This document shows positions 8,752 to 18,207 of a stretch of DNA of 38,906 nucleotides, one piece after another (the stretch's first letter is position 1; each line of letters opens with the position of its first letter). The position numbers were made by a program, and so were the translations under genes. The stretch comes from Bacteroidales bacterium UBA1735 (GTDB lineage: Bacteria > Bacteroidota > Bacteroidia > Bacteroidales > Paludibacteraceae), in the NCBI GenBank assembly GCA_002315745.1, contig DCID01000040.1, forward strand, positions 1-38,906, in the 5' to 3' direction. The notes under the pieces are model-generated. The model made no database searches. It saw nothing but the letters and a program-made list of their open reading frames with translations, and was not told the origin of the DNA.

Positions 8752-10376
8752 ACCAACGCTCGATCATCCTAATAGGAGTAGCGCTCGTCATCGCCTACGT
8801 GCTCGCCTATACGCTGGGCGTACGCTGGGATATGACGGAGGATAAGCGATATAGTGTCCATGATCATACCAAAGCATTGGTACGGTCGTTGGATGCGCCT
8901 ATGACGATGGAGATAGCGCTAGATGGAGACCTGAATGCGGGCTTTAGTCGTCTGCGTAAGGCGACGGTAGAGTTGGGTGAAGAACTTACTTCCCTCTCAC
9001 GATATTTTCAAGTTCAACCCATTGCCTCCTCACCCGAGCGGGATAGTGTATTCGTGTCCAAAGGGCTGGTGCCTACGGTGATACATGAGCGTACGCAAGA
9101 CGGACGCACGGCACAGATGCAAGTATGGCCTTATGCGGTGCTGACGTACAAAGGACGTGTGGCTTATGTATCGCTGCTGCAAAATAACCGCGGTAAATCG
9201 GGAGAGCAGAACTTAAACGAGAGTATCGAGAACTTGGAGTACGCGTTGGCGGAGAATATACACTTACTCACACAGACACAAGCCCCTAAGATTGCTTTCA
9301 TTGAGGGACATGGTGAACTGCCAGAACGGGCAGTGTATGATATCAGTATGAGCCTGGCTCGCTATTTCCAAATAGATCGTGGCTCGTTGACGAACGACCC
9401 AACCATGTTGGATGGGTATAAGGTGGTGATCATCGCGGATCCGCAGTTGCCTTTCTCGGAGAAAGATAAGTATATACTGGATCAGTATGTGATGCATGGT
9501 GGACGTATCTTATGGTTAGTGAATGGTATTCGGCTTAGCCAGGAGGTGCTATCTAAAGAGGGTTATACGCCCGTTATTCCTTTGGATGTGAACATTAGTG
9601 ATCTACTGTTTAGTTATGGTATTCGAATCAATCCTACTCTCATAGAGGATGTGCAGTGCTTACCGATACCGGTCAATGTGTCTGCCGATGAGGCTCATCC
9701 TAATTATCAACCCGTACCTTGGTACTATGCGCCTCTACTACTGACCTCCCAGCAGTCTTCTATCACGCGAAATGTGGGACAAGTCAGTTGTTCGTTTGTG
9801 TCCCATATAGATGCGGTAGGGAAAGATAGTATCCATAAAGAGATACTCTTAGCGACCTCTACGGCAAGTAAGGTTATTGCTACCCCTGCAGAGGTAGATC
9901 TGGGCGATCTTAATCCGGATCTAACCCTTTTCCGATGGCAGTATGTACCGGTGGGAGTTTGCCTAAGTGGGATCTTCCCTTCCGCCTTTCATCATCGTAT
10001 GGCACCGGAAGGCATAGTGGCTCACCAACCCTATACACAAAGCATCCCCACCAAACAGATCGTGGTGGCGAGTGGCAGTGTGATTCGCAATGAATGGCAA
10101 CAGGGACAACCTTTGCCCGTAGGCTATGACCGCTACTCGGGTATGCAGTTTGGTAACCGTGATTTTTTAACCAATGCGGTACTCTATTTGGCAGATGATA
10201 TGGGACTGATTGAACTTAGACAAAAAGAGGTGGCACTGAGACTAATCAACGATCGTCGTGCCCATCAACAACACCTTAAAATACAAATAGTAAGTGTGAT
10301 AGCTCCCATTTTATTGCTCGCTTTGACGGGGCTGATAATGGCTATCATTCGTCATCGTAAATATATTCGACTATGA
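8748..10376 (+). CDS. GldG-like ABC transporter auxiliary protein
   Basis: Encodes 542 residues. It has an N-terminal transmembrane helix (about 5-25), a large periplasmic region and a C-terminal transmembrane helix (about 515-535) ending in basic residues. Recognisable segments are DMTEDKRYSVHDHTKALVRSLD, the internal IAFIEGHGELPE and DQYVMHGGRILWLVNG, all typical of GldG / ABC-type uncharacterised auxiliary proteins (a GATase-like fold). GldG normally pairs with the permease GldF and ATPase GldA; no such genes are next to it here, so partners must be elsewhere or absent. The GTG start overlaps the foldase stop (GTGA), and its own stop overlaps the next ATG, so it is translationally coupled on both sides. 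Confidence 0.85.
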   Translation: MNQRSIILIGVALVIAYVLAYTLGVRWDMTEDKRYSVHDHTKALVRSLDAPMTMEIALDGDLNAGFSRLRKATVELGEELTSLSRYFQVQPIASSPERDSVFVSKGLVPTVIHERTQDGRTAQMQVWPYAVLTYKGRVAYVSLLQNNRGKSGEQNLNESIENLEYALAENIHLLTQTQAPKIAFIEGHGELPERAVYDISMSLARYFQIDRGSLTNDPTMLDGYKVVIIADPQLPFSEKDKYILDQYVMHGGRILWLVNGIRLSQEVLSKEGYTPVIPLDVNISDLLFSYGIRINPTLIEDVQCLPIPVNVSADEAHPNYQPVPWYYAPLLLTSQQSSITRNVGQVSCSFVSHIDAVGKDSIHKEILLATSTASKVIATPAEVDLGDLNPDLTLFRWQYVPVGVCLSGIFPSAFHHRMAPEGIVAHQPYTQSIPTKQIVVASGSVIRNEWQQGQPLPVGYDRYSGMQFGNRDFLTNAVLYLADDMGLIELRQKEVALRLINDRRAHQQHLKIQIVSVIAPILLLALTGLIMAIIRHRKYIRL

Positions 10377-11698
10377 AATTTAAGTACAAACAACTCGTTT
10401 TCATCTTAGTGCTATTGAGTGCTCAATGGGTAGGCGCAGCAATGCCTTATCCTGTAGATACCATTGATGGTCAAGCCGTGTATCGATACACCGTGGAGAA
10501 AAGTCTAGGTCTCTATCGCATAGGGATCAACTTCAACGTCTCACAGGATGAGATCATTCAGATGAATCCTGAATTGAAAGAACGGGGATTACGCTATGGA
10601 GAAGTGATCTATATACCCGTCAAGGAGGAGAAAGTGGAAGAAGTTCTAAAAGTAGAAGGAGTTCTAAAAGTGGAAGAAGTACCAAACACCGATACGATTG
10701 TAGTGGTCGATTCGGTAGTAGGTAAAGATTCGACCGGGTTCCACTTGGCGGTGCTCCTCCCGTTGCAGGCAGATCAGCCTAAGCGGGATGCGATGGCTGC
10801 GCGATTTATGGAGTTCTATGAGGGCGTGTTAGTGGCGTTAAAAATGCTACCCGATACGAATCATATCTATCTACATGTGTACGATATAGGTCGTACAGAT
10901 AACCTCATCAAAGAACTAATAGCGAACGGCGAATTAGCCCAGATGGATGCTATCTTGGGACCTTCCTATCCGGCTCAAGTGTCTGCCGTGGCTCCCTTAG
11001 CCTTAGCGGACTCTATTCCAACTATCATCCCCTTTACCAATAAGGTGATAGGCATTGAGAATAACCCCTTCCTTTTCCAGTTTAATCCATCTATCCAAGC
11101 AGAAACGCAAGCCGTGGGTGACTATTTAGAGGCTCATAAAGAGCAGGTACATTGCGTGTTGGTGGATATGAAAGAAGCCGATATCCCTTATGCTATCCGT
11201 GAGATTAGACAGGAGATACGCAACCGCGATATCTCATCATCACGCATCTCAATGCATGAGTTATTGCAAGATTCATTAGCCTCCGCGTTGGAAGAGGGTA
11301 AGGATAATATTATCTTCCTCAATACAGAGAAGTATGCCAATGCACAACTCTTTTTCTCCCATATTATCCAAGGTAAAGGAGGCCATTCTGTGACCCTGTT
11401 TAGCCAATATGCTTGGCAGGAAGAGAAGATCCTTTTGCCTCAACTCTACACGTGTGCTTTTGCGGCTGAACCAAGCGAGCGGATGGCACAGTATGAGCAA
11501 GTGTATAATCACTATTTCCATCATGAACATGCCTCCATCTATCCACGGTATGATCTATTAGGATTTGACTTAACGAATTATCTGATCGCTTGGTTGCGTG
11601 GGGATGAGTCTCATGGTGTACAATCGGAGATCGTGTTTGAGCAGTTGCCTAATAATGGTGGATATATTAATACCCATGTACAAGTCGTACGTAAATAG
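10373..11698 (+). CDS. LysM plus periplasmic-binding-protein-fold envelope protein
   Basis: Encodes 441 residues. A signal peptide (MKFKYKQLVFILVLLSAQWVGA) is followed by a LysM peptidoglycan-binding domain (about 36-85: YTVEKSLGLYRIGINFNVS, then IIQMNPELKERGLRYGEVIYIP). A short charged linker (EEKVEEVLKVEGVLKVEEV) is encoded by a low-complexity DNA repeat. Residues about 120-430 match the type 1 periplasmic binding fold (HLAVLLPLQ, GILGPSYPAQVSAVAPLAL-like region, ALEEGKDNIIFLNTEK). This pairing resembles LpoA-like activators of peptidoglycan synthases, and a cell-wall role is inferred from the LysM. The ATG overlaps the preceding stop; the next gene begins inside its last codons. Confidence 0.85.
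   Translation: MKFKYKQLVFILVLLSAQWVGAAMPYPVDTIDGQAVYRYTVEKSLGLYRIGINFNVSQDEIIQMNPELKERGLRYGEVIYIPVKEEKVEEVLKVEGVLKVEEVPNTDTIVVVDSVVGKDSTGFHLAVLLPLQADQPKRDAMAARFMEFYEGVLVALKMLPDTNHIYLHVYDIGRTDNLIKELIANGELAQMDAILGPSYPAQVSAVAPLALADSIPTIIPFTNKVIGIENNPFLFQFNPSIQAETQAVGDYLEAHKEQVHCVLVDMKEADIPYAIREIRQEIRNRDISSSRISMHELLQDSLASALEEGKDNIIFLNTEKYANAQLFFSHIIQGKGGHSVTLFSQYAWQEEKILLPQLYTCAFAAEPSERMAQYEQVYNHYFHHEHASIYPRYDLLGFDLTNYLIAWLRGDESHGVQSEIVFEQLPNNGGYINTHVQVVRK
10630..10680 (+). repeat. In-frame low-complexity repeat in the LysM gene linker
   Basis: The unit GAAGNAGTTCTAAAAGT is repeated about twice with variation and codes for the VEEVLKVEGVLKVEE linker. The same AGTTCTAAAAGT core recurs in intergenic DNA at 23745-23780, so the linker seems to have been built by a dispersed repeat and tolerated because the region is flexible. 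Confidence 0.6.
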
Positions 11699-12371
11699 GA
11701 TAGTCATTGCCCTACTGCTATGTAGTAGCATGCCGATGGTGGCGCAGAAACATCTGCTCCAACCGGAGGTGTATATAGGCGTGCATGGCGGTGTGTTGGC
11801 ATCGACGGTACTCTTTAGTCCGTCGGTACCGAATATGTCTCCGATCACGGATGGCACTCTGTTGGGAGGTAATGGCGGACTCGTTTTCCGCTATAGTGGT
11901 CAGAAATGTTGTGCCTTACAGGTGGAGTTGAACTATATGCAACGAGGCTGGCGAGAGCATGGGGAGGGTGTTGATTATAAGCGTCAGTTACACTATATAG
12001 AGCTACCTTTCTTGATGCATATTTATTTTGGATCTCCCATGTGGCGAGGGTTCGTTAATCTGGGTCCCCAGATTGGCTATTGTGTCAAGGACGATATGGG
12101 AACAGGCATTAAGTCGGAAACATCGAAGCATCAATATGCGCCTCTGGATCATCGCTTTGATTGGGGTGTAGCAGGCGGATTGGGTGTGTATTGCCGCACC
12201 AAACGTGCTGGCGTCTACCAATTAGAAGCACGCTTCTCGTATGCTTTTGGAACGATATTCGATCACAATGCTTCGGACTATTTCTCCGGGTCTAATCCGA
12301 TGACGTTGAGCCTCAATGTAGCCTGGCTATGGGAAATAAAACGTACCGCTAAAACCAAGAACGAACGATGA
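11676..12371 (+). CDS. PorT-like outer-membrane beta-barrel protein
   Basis: Encodes 231 residues from the ATG at 11676, giving a signal peptide (MYKSYVNRIVIALLLCSSMPMVAQ). An earlier in-frame GTG at 11598 would lack one. The mature protein has alternating hydrophobic beta-strands with the family segments VEVYIGVHGG-like N-terminus, LQVELNYMQRGWRE, IELPFLMHIYFG, WRGFVNLGPQIGY and a glycine-rich VAGGLGVYC strand. This pattern is typical of PorT/OMP_b-brl_2 barrels of Bacteroidetes. PorT itself belongs to type 9 secretion, but many paralogues have other roles and no other por gene is nearby. It overlaps the upstream LysM gene by 23 bases. Confidence 0.82.
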   Translation: MYKSYVNRIVIALLLCSSMPMVAQKHLLQPEVYIGVHGGVLASTVLFSPSVPNMSPITDGTLLGGNGGLVFRYSGQKCCALQVELNYMQRGWREHGEGVDYKRQLHYIELPFLMHIYFGSPMWRGFVNLGPQIGYCVKDDMGTGIKSETSKHQYAPLDHRFDWGVAGGLGVYCRTKRAGVYQLEARFSYAFGTIFDHNASDYFSGSNPMTLSLNVAWLWEIKRTAKTKNER

Positions 12372-13363
12372 CTTATTTAGTATTACGATTTCAGAGCGTG
12401 GGGAATGTGGCAATGGTCGTTCCTGTCCTGGATGCAGTGCGTAGGCATCATCCAGGGGATACGTTTGTCATCGTGGCTAAGAAGCGTCTGAGCTCTATGT
12501 TTAGTGGAATGGATAATGTGATATTCCATGAAGCGGATTTACGAGATGGGTACAAAGGATTGCTGCGGCTATACCAGGAGTTGAAGACCTATTCGATAGA
12601 TGCTGTGATTGACTTGCAAGATGTGTTCCGGACGCGATTGTTAAGAGGGTTATTCCGTCTAAATGGGGCTGAGGTGTATGCGATTGATTATGGACGAGGA
12701 GAAAAGAAAGCCATTACGTGGTTGGGTGGACGTCGCCAAAAGATACCTACGGAGTTTGAGCGCTACCAACGTACCTTCCAAGCAGCGAAGCTGCAGGTAG
12801 ATGATGATTTTCAGAGCCTACCTGTTTCCCCGGAAGCGCAGAAGCAGGTGTGTGCGCAATATGGTAAGAAGCAAGGGAAGTGGATCGGAATAGCACCTTT
12901 TGCCAAATCGAAGTCTAACATGCTTCCGTATCGAATCACGAAGGAACTGATTTTGCAATTGAGTCGCCAAGAGGATACGCATGTTTATCTGTTCGGCGCC
13001 GGTGAGGTGGAGTGTGAACTGCTCAAACAATGGTCGAGTATCATGCCTAATGTGGTGAGTGTAGCGGGTATATTATCCTTAGAGCAAGAGTTGGAGTTGA
13101 TGCGCCAATTAGATGTGATGGTATGTATGGATTCCGCCAATCAACATCTGGCTTCGTTGGTGGGATTAAGAGCGATCACCATCTGGATGGGAACCCATCC
13201 GATAATGGGTTTTGCGGCATGGAATCAGCGGGAGAGTGATCGGATACAACTGGATGTGGCTTGTCGGCCATGTACGGTACACGGGACGAATAAATGTCGT
13301 TTCCATAATTTCTTATGTCAACAAATAGATATTAATACAATAAAAGCAAAAATATATGAGTAA
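12368..13363 (+). CDS. Glycosyltransferase family 9 (heptosyltransferase-like)
   Basis: Encodes 331 residues. The N-terminus LVLRFQSVGNVAMVVPVLDAVRRHHPG is the GT9 signature. Other supports are AVIDLQDVFRTRLLRGLF, GIAPFAKSKSNMLPY, the sugar-nucleotide-binding VCMDSANQHLASLVGLRAITIWMGTHP, and a Cys-containing tail (CRPCTVHGTNKC) found in Bacteroidetes members. It likely adds a heptose or related sugar to the lipopolysaccharide core at the inner face of the inner membrane. ATGA overlap with the upstream gene; its stop is inside the start of parA (8-base overlap). Confidence 0.93.
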   Translation: MTYLVLRFQSVGNVAMVVPVLDAVRRHHPGDTFVIVAKKRLSSMFSGMDNVIFHEADLRDGYKGLLRLYQELKTYSIDAVIDLQDVFRTRLLRGLFRLNGAEVYAIDYGRGEKKAITWLGGRRQKIPTEFERYQRTFQAAKLQVDDDFQSLPVSPEAQKQVCAQYGKKQGKWIGIAPFAKSKSNMLPYRITKELILQLSRQEDTHVYLFGAGEVECELLKQWSSIMPNVVSVAGILSLEQELELMRQLDVMVCMDSANQHLASLVGLRAITIWMGTHPIMGFAAWNQRESDRIQLDVACRPCTVHGTNKCRFHNFLCQQIDINTIKAKIYE

Positions 13364-14114
13364 GATTATTTCTATTGCGAATCAAAAAGGTGGCGTCGGC
13401 AAGACCACGACGTCCATCAATCTCTCTGCCGCTCTTGCTAAAGCTGGTAAACGCGTGCTCTTAGTGGATGCAGATCCTCAGGCTAATACGTCCTCGGGTT
13501 TAGGGATTGAGATTCAACATTTAGAGCGTACTATTTATGAATGTATGATCAATGGTATTGATACGCGTTCGGCGGTGGTCGCTACCCATGTGGAAAATTT
13601 ATATGTGCTTCCCAGTCATATCGATTTGGTAGGCGCTGAGATAGAAATGCGCGATATTGATAACCGCGAGAATCGTATGAAAAATGTACTAAATCAGGTG
13701 CGTGGTGAGTATGATTATATCATCATAGACTGCTCTCCGTCCTTAGGTTTGATTACGATTAATGCGTTGACGGCTAGTGACTCGGTGATCATCCCTGTGC
13801 AGTGTGAGTTCTTTGCCTTAGAGGGTATTGCTAAACTGCTCAATACCATCAAGATCATTAAGTCTAACCTCAACCCCGCTTTACAAATTGAAGGATTCGT
13901 ACTGACCATGTACGATAATCGTTTGCGCTTGAGCAACCAAGTCTATGAAGAGGTGAAACGCCACTTTGGTGACTTAGTATTCAACACAGTGATTGGCAGA
14001 AACGTGCGCTTGAGTGAGGCTCCAAGCCATGGTATGAGTGTACTCGAATATGATCCTTCTTCCAAAGGAGCTCGTGGTTATATCAGTTTAGCTAAAGAAT
14101 TAATTGCAAGATGA
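13356..14114 (+). CDS. parA: Chromosome partitioning ATPase ParA (Soj)
   Basis: Encodes 252 residues. The deviant Walker A is KGGVGKTT at about 10-17, followed by the ParA signature VDADPQANTSSGLG and Walker B IIIDCSPSLG. Length matches chromosomal Soj proteins that lack an N-terminal DNA-binding domain. With ParB it moves newly replicated origins. It is coupled to parB by an ATGA overlap, and the parA-parB-DUF5683-MltD order is a common Bacteroidetes arrangement. Confidence 0.97.
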   Translation: MSKIISIANQKGGVGKTTTSINLSAALAKAGKRVLLVDADPQANTSSGLGIEIQHLERTIYECMINGIDTRSAVVATHVENLYVLPSHIDLVGAEIEMRDIDNRENRMKNVLNQVRGEYDYIIIDCSPSLGLITINALTASDSVIIPVQCEFFALEGIAKLLNTIKIIKSNLNPALQIEGFVLTMYDNRLRLSNQVYEEVKRHFGDLVFNTVIGRNVRLSEAPSHGMSVLEYDPSSKGARGYISLAKELIAR

Positions 14115-14938
14115 AGAAAATGACAGGCCTTGGGCGAGGCTTAGATGCCCTAATTGATACGACGCATGTGACCACCAATGGGGGTACAAGCATTAGTGAG
14201 ATTGAACTGAGTAAGATAGTGGCTAATCCGGATCAGCCCCGTCGCACTTTCGACGAGGAGGCGTTGCAGGAACTGGCGCATTCGATTCGCGAACATGGTG
14301 TGATCTCTCCTATTACGCTGCGTAAGAATGAGGATGGTACTTACATGATCATTGCAGGTGAGCGCCGTTTCCGTGCTTCTAAGATAGCCGGACTCCATGC
14401 TATCCCTGCCTATATCCGTAATGCGAAGGAAGAGGATGTGATGGAGATGGCGTTGATTGAGAATATTCAACGCGAGGACTTGGATGCCATCGAGGTGGCA
14501 TTGGCTTATCAACGGCTCATGGACGATTTCCGTTTGACACAAGAGATGATGTCCGAACGGGTAGGCAAAAAACGGGCGACAATAGCCAATTATCTTCGTT
14601 TGTTACGTTTACCCGCCGAGATACAAATGGGTATCAAAGAGAAAAAGATCGATATGGGACACGCGCGAGCTATATTAGGTTCGGATTCGGCAGAAGAGCA
14701 GTTGGCTATCTATAAACGCATTTTGTCGGAAGGTCTATCGGTACGCAAAGTGGAACAATTAGTCTCGGAACCCAAGAAGCCAAAGGCAACTAAAAAAACC
14801 AATACGACGGATTATTCCGAACAGGCACGCGCGATAGAAGACCGATTAGGTTGTCCCGTTAAGATCACGGATAATAAGATTATTCTCACTTTCTCTGACT
14901 CTCAGAAACTGCACGATATCATTGCCCGTTTGCGTTGA
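14111..14938 (+). CDS. parB: Chromosome partitioning protein ParB (Spo0J)
   Basis: Encodes 275 residues. Its N-terminus GLGRGLDALI is the ParA-stimulating motif. The ParB/Srx CTPase domain (IVANPDQPRRTFDEEALQEL, then GERRFRASKIAGL) lies at about 33-115. A helix-turn-helix parS-binding domain follows (IENIQREDLDAIE, VGKKRATIANYLRLLRLP, MGHARAILG), with a C-terminal dimerisation segment after a Lys-rich linker. No parS site was seen nearby. The stop overlaps the next TTG start. Confidence 0.97.
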   Translation: MKKMTGLGRGLDALIDTTHVTTNGGTSISEIELSKIVANPDQPRRTFDEEALQELAHSIREHGVISPITLRKNEDGTYMIIAGERRFRASKIAGLHAIPAYIRNAKEEDVMEMALIENIQREDLDAIEVALAYQRLMDDFRLTQEMMSERVGKKRATIANYLRLLRLPAEIQMGIKEKKIDMGHARAILGSDSAEEQLAIYKRILSEGLSVRKVEQLVSEPKKPKATKKTNTTDYSEQARAIEDRLGCPVKITDNKIILTFSDSQKLHDIIARLR

Positions 14939-15570
14939 AGAAGATAGTAACCATATTATTGTGCATTATATCCCTTCACGGGTATGCGGCGAGCGATACG
15001 GTGCCTGCCCATCCGGTAGATATTCATCTATCCGATAGTGTGGCAGCGCCTCAGGTGCTATGGACTCCGGATCCGTATAAGGCGGTTTGGTTAGCCGCTA
15101 TTGTTCCTGGATTGGGACAGATATATAATCGCAGTTATTGGAAACTACCGATTGTGTACGGAGGCTTTATGGGATGTGGTTATGCCATCTCCATCAACCA
15201 AGGGTGGTATGCCGAATATAAGGAGGCATATCGCGATATATTGAATGATGCAGGTCATCTATCTACGGATCCTAAAAAGTCCTATAATGCGTTGATACCG
15301 GAAGGCTATACCTTGGAACGATTAGGAGGAGAAGAAGGATGGCGTAACACCCTCAATTCACGTCAGCAAACCTATCATCGTTACCGGGATATATCCATTG
15401 TGGCGACGGTGGTGTTTTTCGCGCTGACGATCATAGATGCCTATGTTGATGCACAGTTATTTGACTTTGATATGTCCGAAGATTTATCACTGAATATAGA
15501 ACCGCAACTTTATTGGAATCCGCAAAATTCTGAACGGGTTGCAGAAATGAAACTAGCTATTACATTTTGA
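14935..15570 (+). CDS. DUF5683 membrane protein
   Basis: Encodes 211 residues. A signal-like N-terminus (MKKIVTILLCIISLHGYA) and the DUF5683 core are visible: WTPDPYKAVWLAAIVPGLGQIYNRSYWKLPIVYGGFMG, followed by YKEAYRDI and a transmembrane segment near 150-165 (IVATVVFFALTIIDAYVDAQLFDFD). Function is unknown, but in Bacteroidetes it sits beside parAB and cell-wall enzymes. The TTG start overlaps the parB stop (TTGA) and is the only start giving the signal peptide. The stop overlaps the next ATG by one base. Confidence 0.88.
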   Translation: MKKIVTILLCIISLHGYAASDTVPAHPVDIHLSDSVAAPQVLWTPDPYKAVWLAAIVPGLGQIYNRSYWKLPIVYGGFMGCGYAISINQGWYAEYKEAYRDILNDAGHLSTDPKKSYNALIPEGYTLERLGGEEGWRNTLNSRQQTYHRYRDISIVATVVFFALTIIDAYVDAQLFDFDMSEDLSLNIEPQLYWNPQNSERVAEMKLAITF

Positions 15571-16802
15571 TGAAAAAGATTGTACTGGTATTATTATGTA
15601 TGGGTCTATCCACTTATATGAAGGCCCAGGAACAAGAGTTGGATACCATTATGCCTCTCGCATTGGATTCCATACTCATTGACACGTTGACGTTTGATAA
15701 CGCGGTAGCGGGGATAGATACCATATCTTGCCCGCGGGATACGATTATTGCCGACCTGCCCGATTCAGTCTATAAGGCGCGTTTACAGGCTTTGCCTTTT
15801 ATGATAGAGATGCCCTATAACTCGGCAGTGAAGGCCTTTATCTTGCGTTATGTGAAGCATAATCCTAAAATGTTAGCCCGCATTCAGACGAAGGCGGCGT
15901 ACTATTTCCCCTTGTTCTACGATGCGTTAGGTAAGGCTGGATTACCCTATGAGTTGTGCTATTTGCCGGTGATTGAGTCGGCTTTAAATCCACAAGCTCA
16001 TTCTCATGCCGGTGCCGCAGGTTTGTGGCAGTTCATGCCATCCACGGGACGATTATATGGACTAGAGGTGAATTCCTTGGTGGATGAACGCATGGATCCC
16101 ATACGATCGACGGAAGCGGCGTGCCAATATCTCAAATCCTTATATTCTACATATAATGATTGGACATTAGCCTTAGCTGCCTATAACTGTGGCCCGGGCA
16201 ATGTGAATAAAGCGATGCATCGTTCTGGGAAGAGAGATTTCTGGTCTATTTATCCCTTCTTACCCAGAGAAACACGTAGTTATGTGCCTATCTTTATTGC
16301 GGCTGCATATGCGATCAATTATGCCGATTTGCATAATATATGCCCTGAGGCTATTGAGATGACCGTACAAACGGATACAATACAGACTGCTACGCGTCAG
16401 CACCTATTACAGATTAGTGAGATCTTAGGCATCGAACTAAACGAGTTACGTCGTCTTAATCCCCAGTATGCGCGTGATGTGATCCCTGGTGGAAAGACAT
16501 ACACGTTATGTTTACCATCCGACCGTGTGACCGACTATATTGACCAATTGGATGTGATCTTAGGTTACAGAGCGGACGAGTTGATTAACAATCGTCGTGC
16601 CGAGATTGATCTGGCGCAGAAGACATCACTCAATGGCGGCTATACCGTCAACGGAGTGACCTATTATAAGATTAAGAATGGCGATACCTTAGGAGGCATC
16701 GCCGCTAAGTTCCATGTGTCAGTCAAGCAGATTAAAGCATGGAATGGACTCAAGTCGGATAATATCCGAGCAGGTGCTACCCTGAAGATTGGAACGAAGT
16801 AA
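15570..16802 (+). CDS. MltD-like lytic murein transglycosylase with LysM
   Basis: Encodes 410 residues from the ATG at 15570. A signal peptide (MKKIVLVLLCMGLSTYMKAQ) precedes the SLT catalytic domain at about 105-235. The catalytic Glu is in LPVIESALNPQAHS, followed by GAAGLWQFMPSTGRLYG and the AAYNCGPGNV segment. A degenerate LysM-like stretch (LLQISEILGIELNELRRLNP) and a full C-terminal LysM (YKIKNGDTLGGIAAKFHVS) bind glycan. It cleaves the MurNAc-GlcNAc bond, leaving 1,6-anhydro ends, during wall turnover. It is the last gene before a short repeat-containing gap. Confidence 0.93.
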   Translation: MKKIVLVLLCMGLSTYMKAQEQELDTIMPLALDSILIDTLTFDNAVAGIDTISCPRDTIIADLPDSVYKARLQALPFMIEMPYNSAVKAFILRYVKHNPKMLARIQTKAAYYFPLFYDALGKAGLPYELCYLPVIESALNPQAHSHAGAAGLWQFMPSTGRLYGLEVNSLVDERMDPIRSTEAACQYLKSLYSTYNDWTLALAAYNCGPGNVNKAMHRSGKRDFWSIYPFLPRETRSYVPIFIAAAYAINYADLHNICPEAIEMTVQTDTIQTATRQHLLQISEILGIELNELRRLNPQYARDVIPGGKTYTLCLPSDRVTDYIDQLDVILGYRADELINNRRAEIDLAQKTSLNGGYTVNGVTYYKIKNGDTLGGIAAKFHVSVKQIKAWNGLKSDNIRAGATLKIGTK

Positions 16803-16825
16803 GAGGTAAGAAGTAAGAGGCAAGA
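16793..16825. repeat. Short tandem repeat between mltD-like and merR-like genes
   Basis: GAAGTAAGAGGTAA and GAAGTAAGAGGCAA follow one another, starting in the last codons of the transglycosylase gene and running to the next ATG. This is another of the window's short purine-rich repeats at a gene boundary. Confidence 0.55.
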
Positions 16826-17149
16826 ATGATGGAAACGGATAAGTATTATCATCAACAGGAAGCCATGGAGATGACGGGATTACCGGCATCGACTTTGCGC
16901 TATTGGGAGGAACAGTTTGAGCAGATTCATCCTCGCAAGGATGGCCATGGCAATAGGTACTATACGATGAGTGATATCGAGACATTCAAGCGGATTCGCT
17001 ATATCCGGGACGAATTGCATATCACTCGCATTGCGGCTATCCGTGCGGAGTTGCAGCATGGTGATAAGAAAACAGACGTGCGCCAGCAAGCTACAGAGGT
17101 GCTCATGAAGATTCGTACTCAACTGGTGGCTATTCGAGATATGATATAA
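16826..17149 (+). CDS. MerR-family transcriptional regulator (short)
   Basis: Encodes 107 residues. The N-terminal winged helix of the MerR family is visible: YYHQQEAMEMTGLPASTLRYWEEQF, IHPRKDGHGNRYYTMSDIETFKRI, and the dimerisation helix beginning at about residue 60. There is no effector-binding domain and no cysteine. This fits the short MerR proteins that accompany envelope genes in Bacteroidetes. It probably binds DNA as a dimer; its target is unknown. The next gene starts 14 bases after its stop. Confidence 0.88.
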   Translation: MMETDKYYHQQEAMEMTGLPASTLRYWEEQFEQIHPRKDGHGNRYYTMSDIETFKRIRYIRDELHITRIAAIRAELQHGDKKTDVRQQATEVLMKIRTQLVAIRDMI

Positions 17150-17163
17150 TAACCCTAATTACT

Positions 17164-18207
17164 ATGGCAGATATACAAGATAAAGATTTTTTCTATGATT
17201 TCTTCCATCCGTTAGTCAATCGGATGTTCCGTTGGTCATTTAGGCATATCACCTACATGGGTAAGGAGAATATTCCCCATGATGGTGCGGTGATCTTTGC
17301 GCCTAATCACACCAATGCGTTATGCGATGCGTTAGCGATCCTAACGATTGATAATAGTCGCAAGGTGTTTGTGGCACGTGCAGATATGTTCAAGAGTAAG
17401 AAGGCCGCTTGGTTATTGAATGGCTTCAAGATCATGCCTATCAGCCGTATGCGAGATGGCGCGGAGGCAGTGCTGCATAACGACGAGACGGAACAAAAAG
17501 CGATCGATACACTCCACGATGGTGTACCATTCTGTATCCTACCCGAGGGAACACATCGTCCAATGCATTCGTTGTTGCCGTTAGGGAAAGGCATCTTCCG
17601 TATAGCCCTTCGTGCCTACGAGGAGTTTGGAAAAGAGAAACCTATCTATATTGTGCCCGTTGGGATTGTGTATGGTGACTTCTTCCACTTATGGAACACC
17701 TTATATATCAATATTGGCAAACCCATCAATGTCTCGGAGTGTGTCCACGAGTTTGAGGCGAAATTAGAGCCAGACGACTCCATCGCTAATAGTCATACGC
17801 GTGCGGTGCTGATCAATGAACTGCGTGATCTGTTAACGCAACGGATGCGCGAGCAGATTCTTTGGGTGCCTGATGATGAACATTATGAGGAAAACTATAA
17901 GCGCCTAAGTGAGAACCCTCCTGCACCATTTAATAAGTTTAAGCACCATCGTATCCCTCGTTGGATACTGTTGATTTGTTTGGTACTGCTGTCCCCGCTC
18001 TTCTTGGTAAGTGCAGTCATTACCATCCCCTTATGGGTAGTGTGGTTCATTATTCGTCGGGTGATCAAAGATACTGCTTTCCACAACTCGGTACAGTTCG
18101 TATGGCAGTTTGTGTTTATTCCGTTAAGTCTATTTGTCACCTTACCTTTCTGGATGTTCCTGCAAGAATATCTCTATCAAGCTCGTAAATTAAAACATCA
18201 TGATTAA
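17164..18207 (+). CDS. PlsC-type acyltransferase with C-terminal membrane segments
   Basis: Encodes 347 residues. The acyltransferase motif I is NHTNALCDAL (NHx4D-like) near residue 43; motif II surrounds FKIMPISRMRDGAE, motif III is ILPEGTHRPM, and motif IV is IYIVPVGIVYG. After about 260 the protein has two hydrophobic segments (IPRWILLICLVLLSPLFLVS and a second near 310-335), so it is anchored to the inner membrane. It probably acylates a glycerophospholipid or related acceptor; the exact acceptor is not known. The last eight bases overlap the next gene. Confidence 0.88.
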   Translation: MADIQDKDFFYDFFHPLVNRMFRWSFRHITYMGKENIPHDGAVIFAPNHTNALCDALAILTIDNSRKVFVARADMFKSKKAAWLLNGFKIMPISRMRDGAEAVLHNDETEQKAIDTLHDGVPFCILPEGTHRPMHSLLPLGKGIFRIALRAYEEFGKEKPIYIVPVGIVYGDFFHLWNTLYINIGKPINVSECVHEFEAKLEPDDSIANSHTRAVLINELRDLLTQRMREQILWVPDDEHYEENYKRLSENPPAPFNKFKHHRIPRWILLICLVLLSPLFLVSAVITIPLWVVWFIIRRVIKDTAFHNSVQFVWQFVFIPLSLFVTLPFWMFLQEYLYQARKLKHHD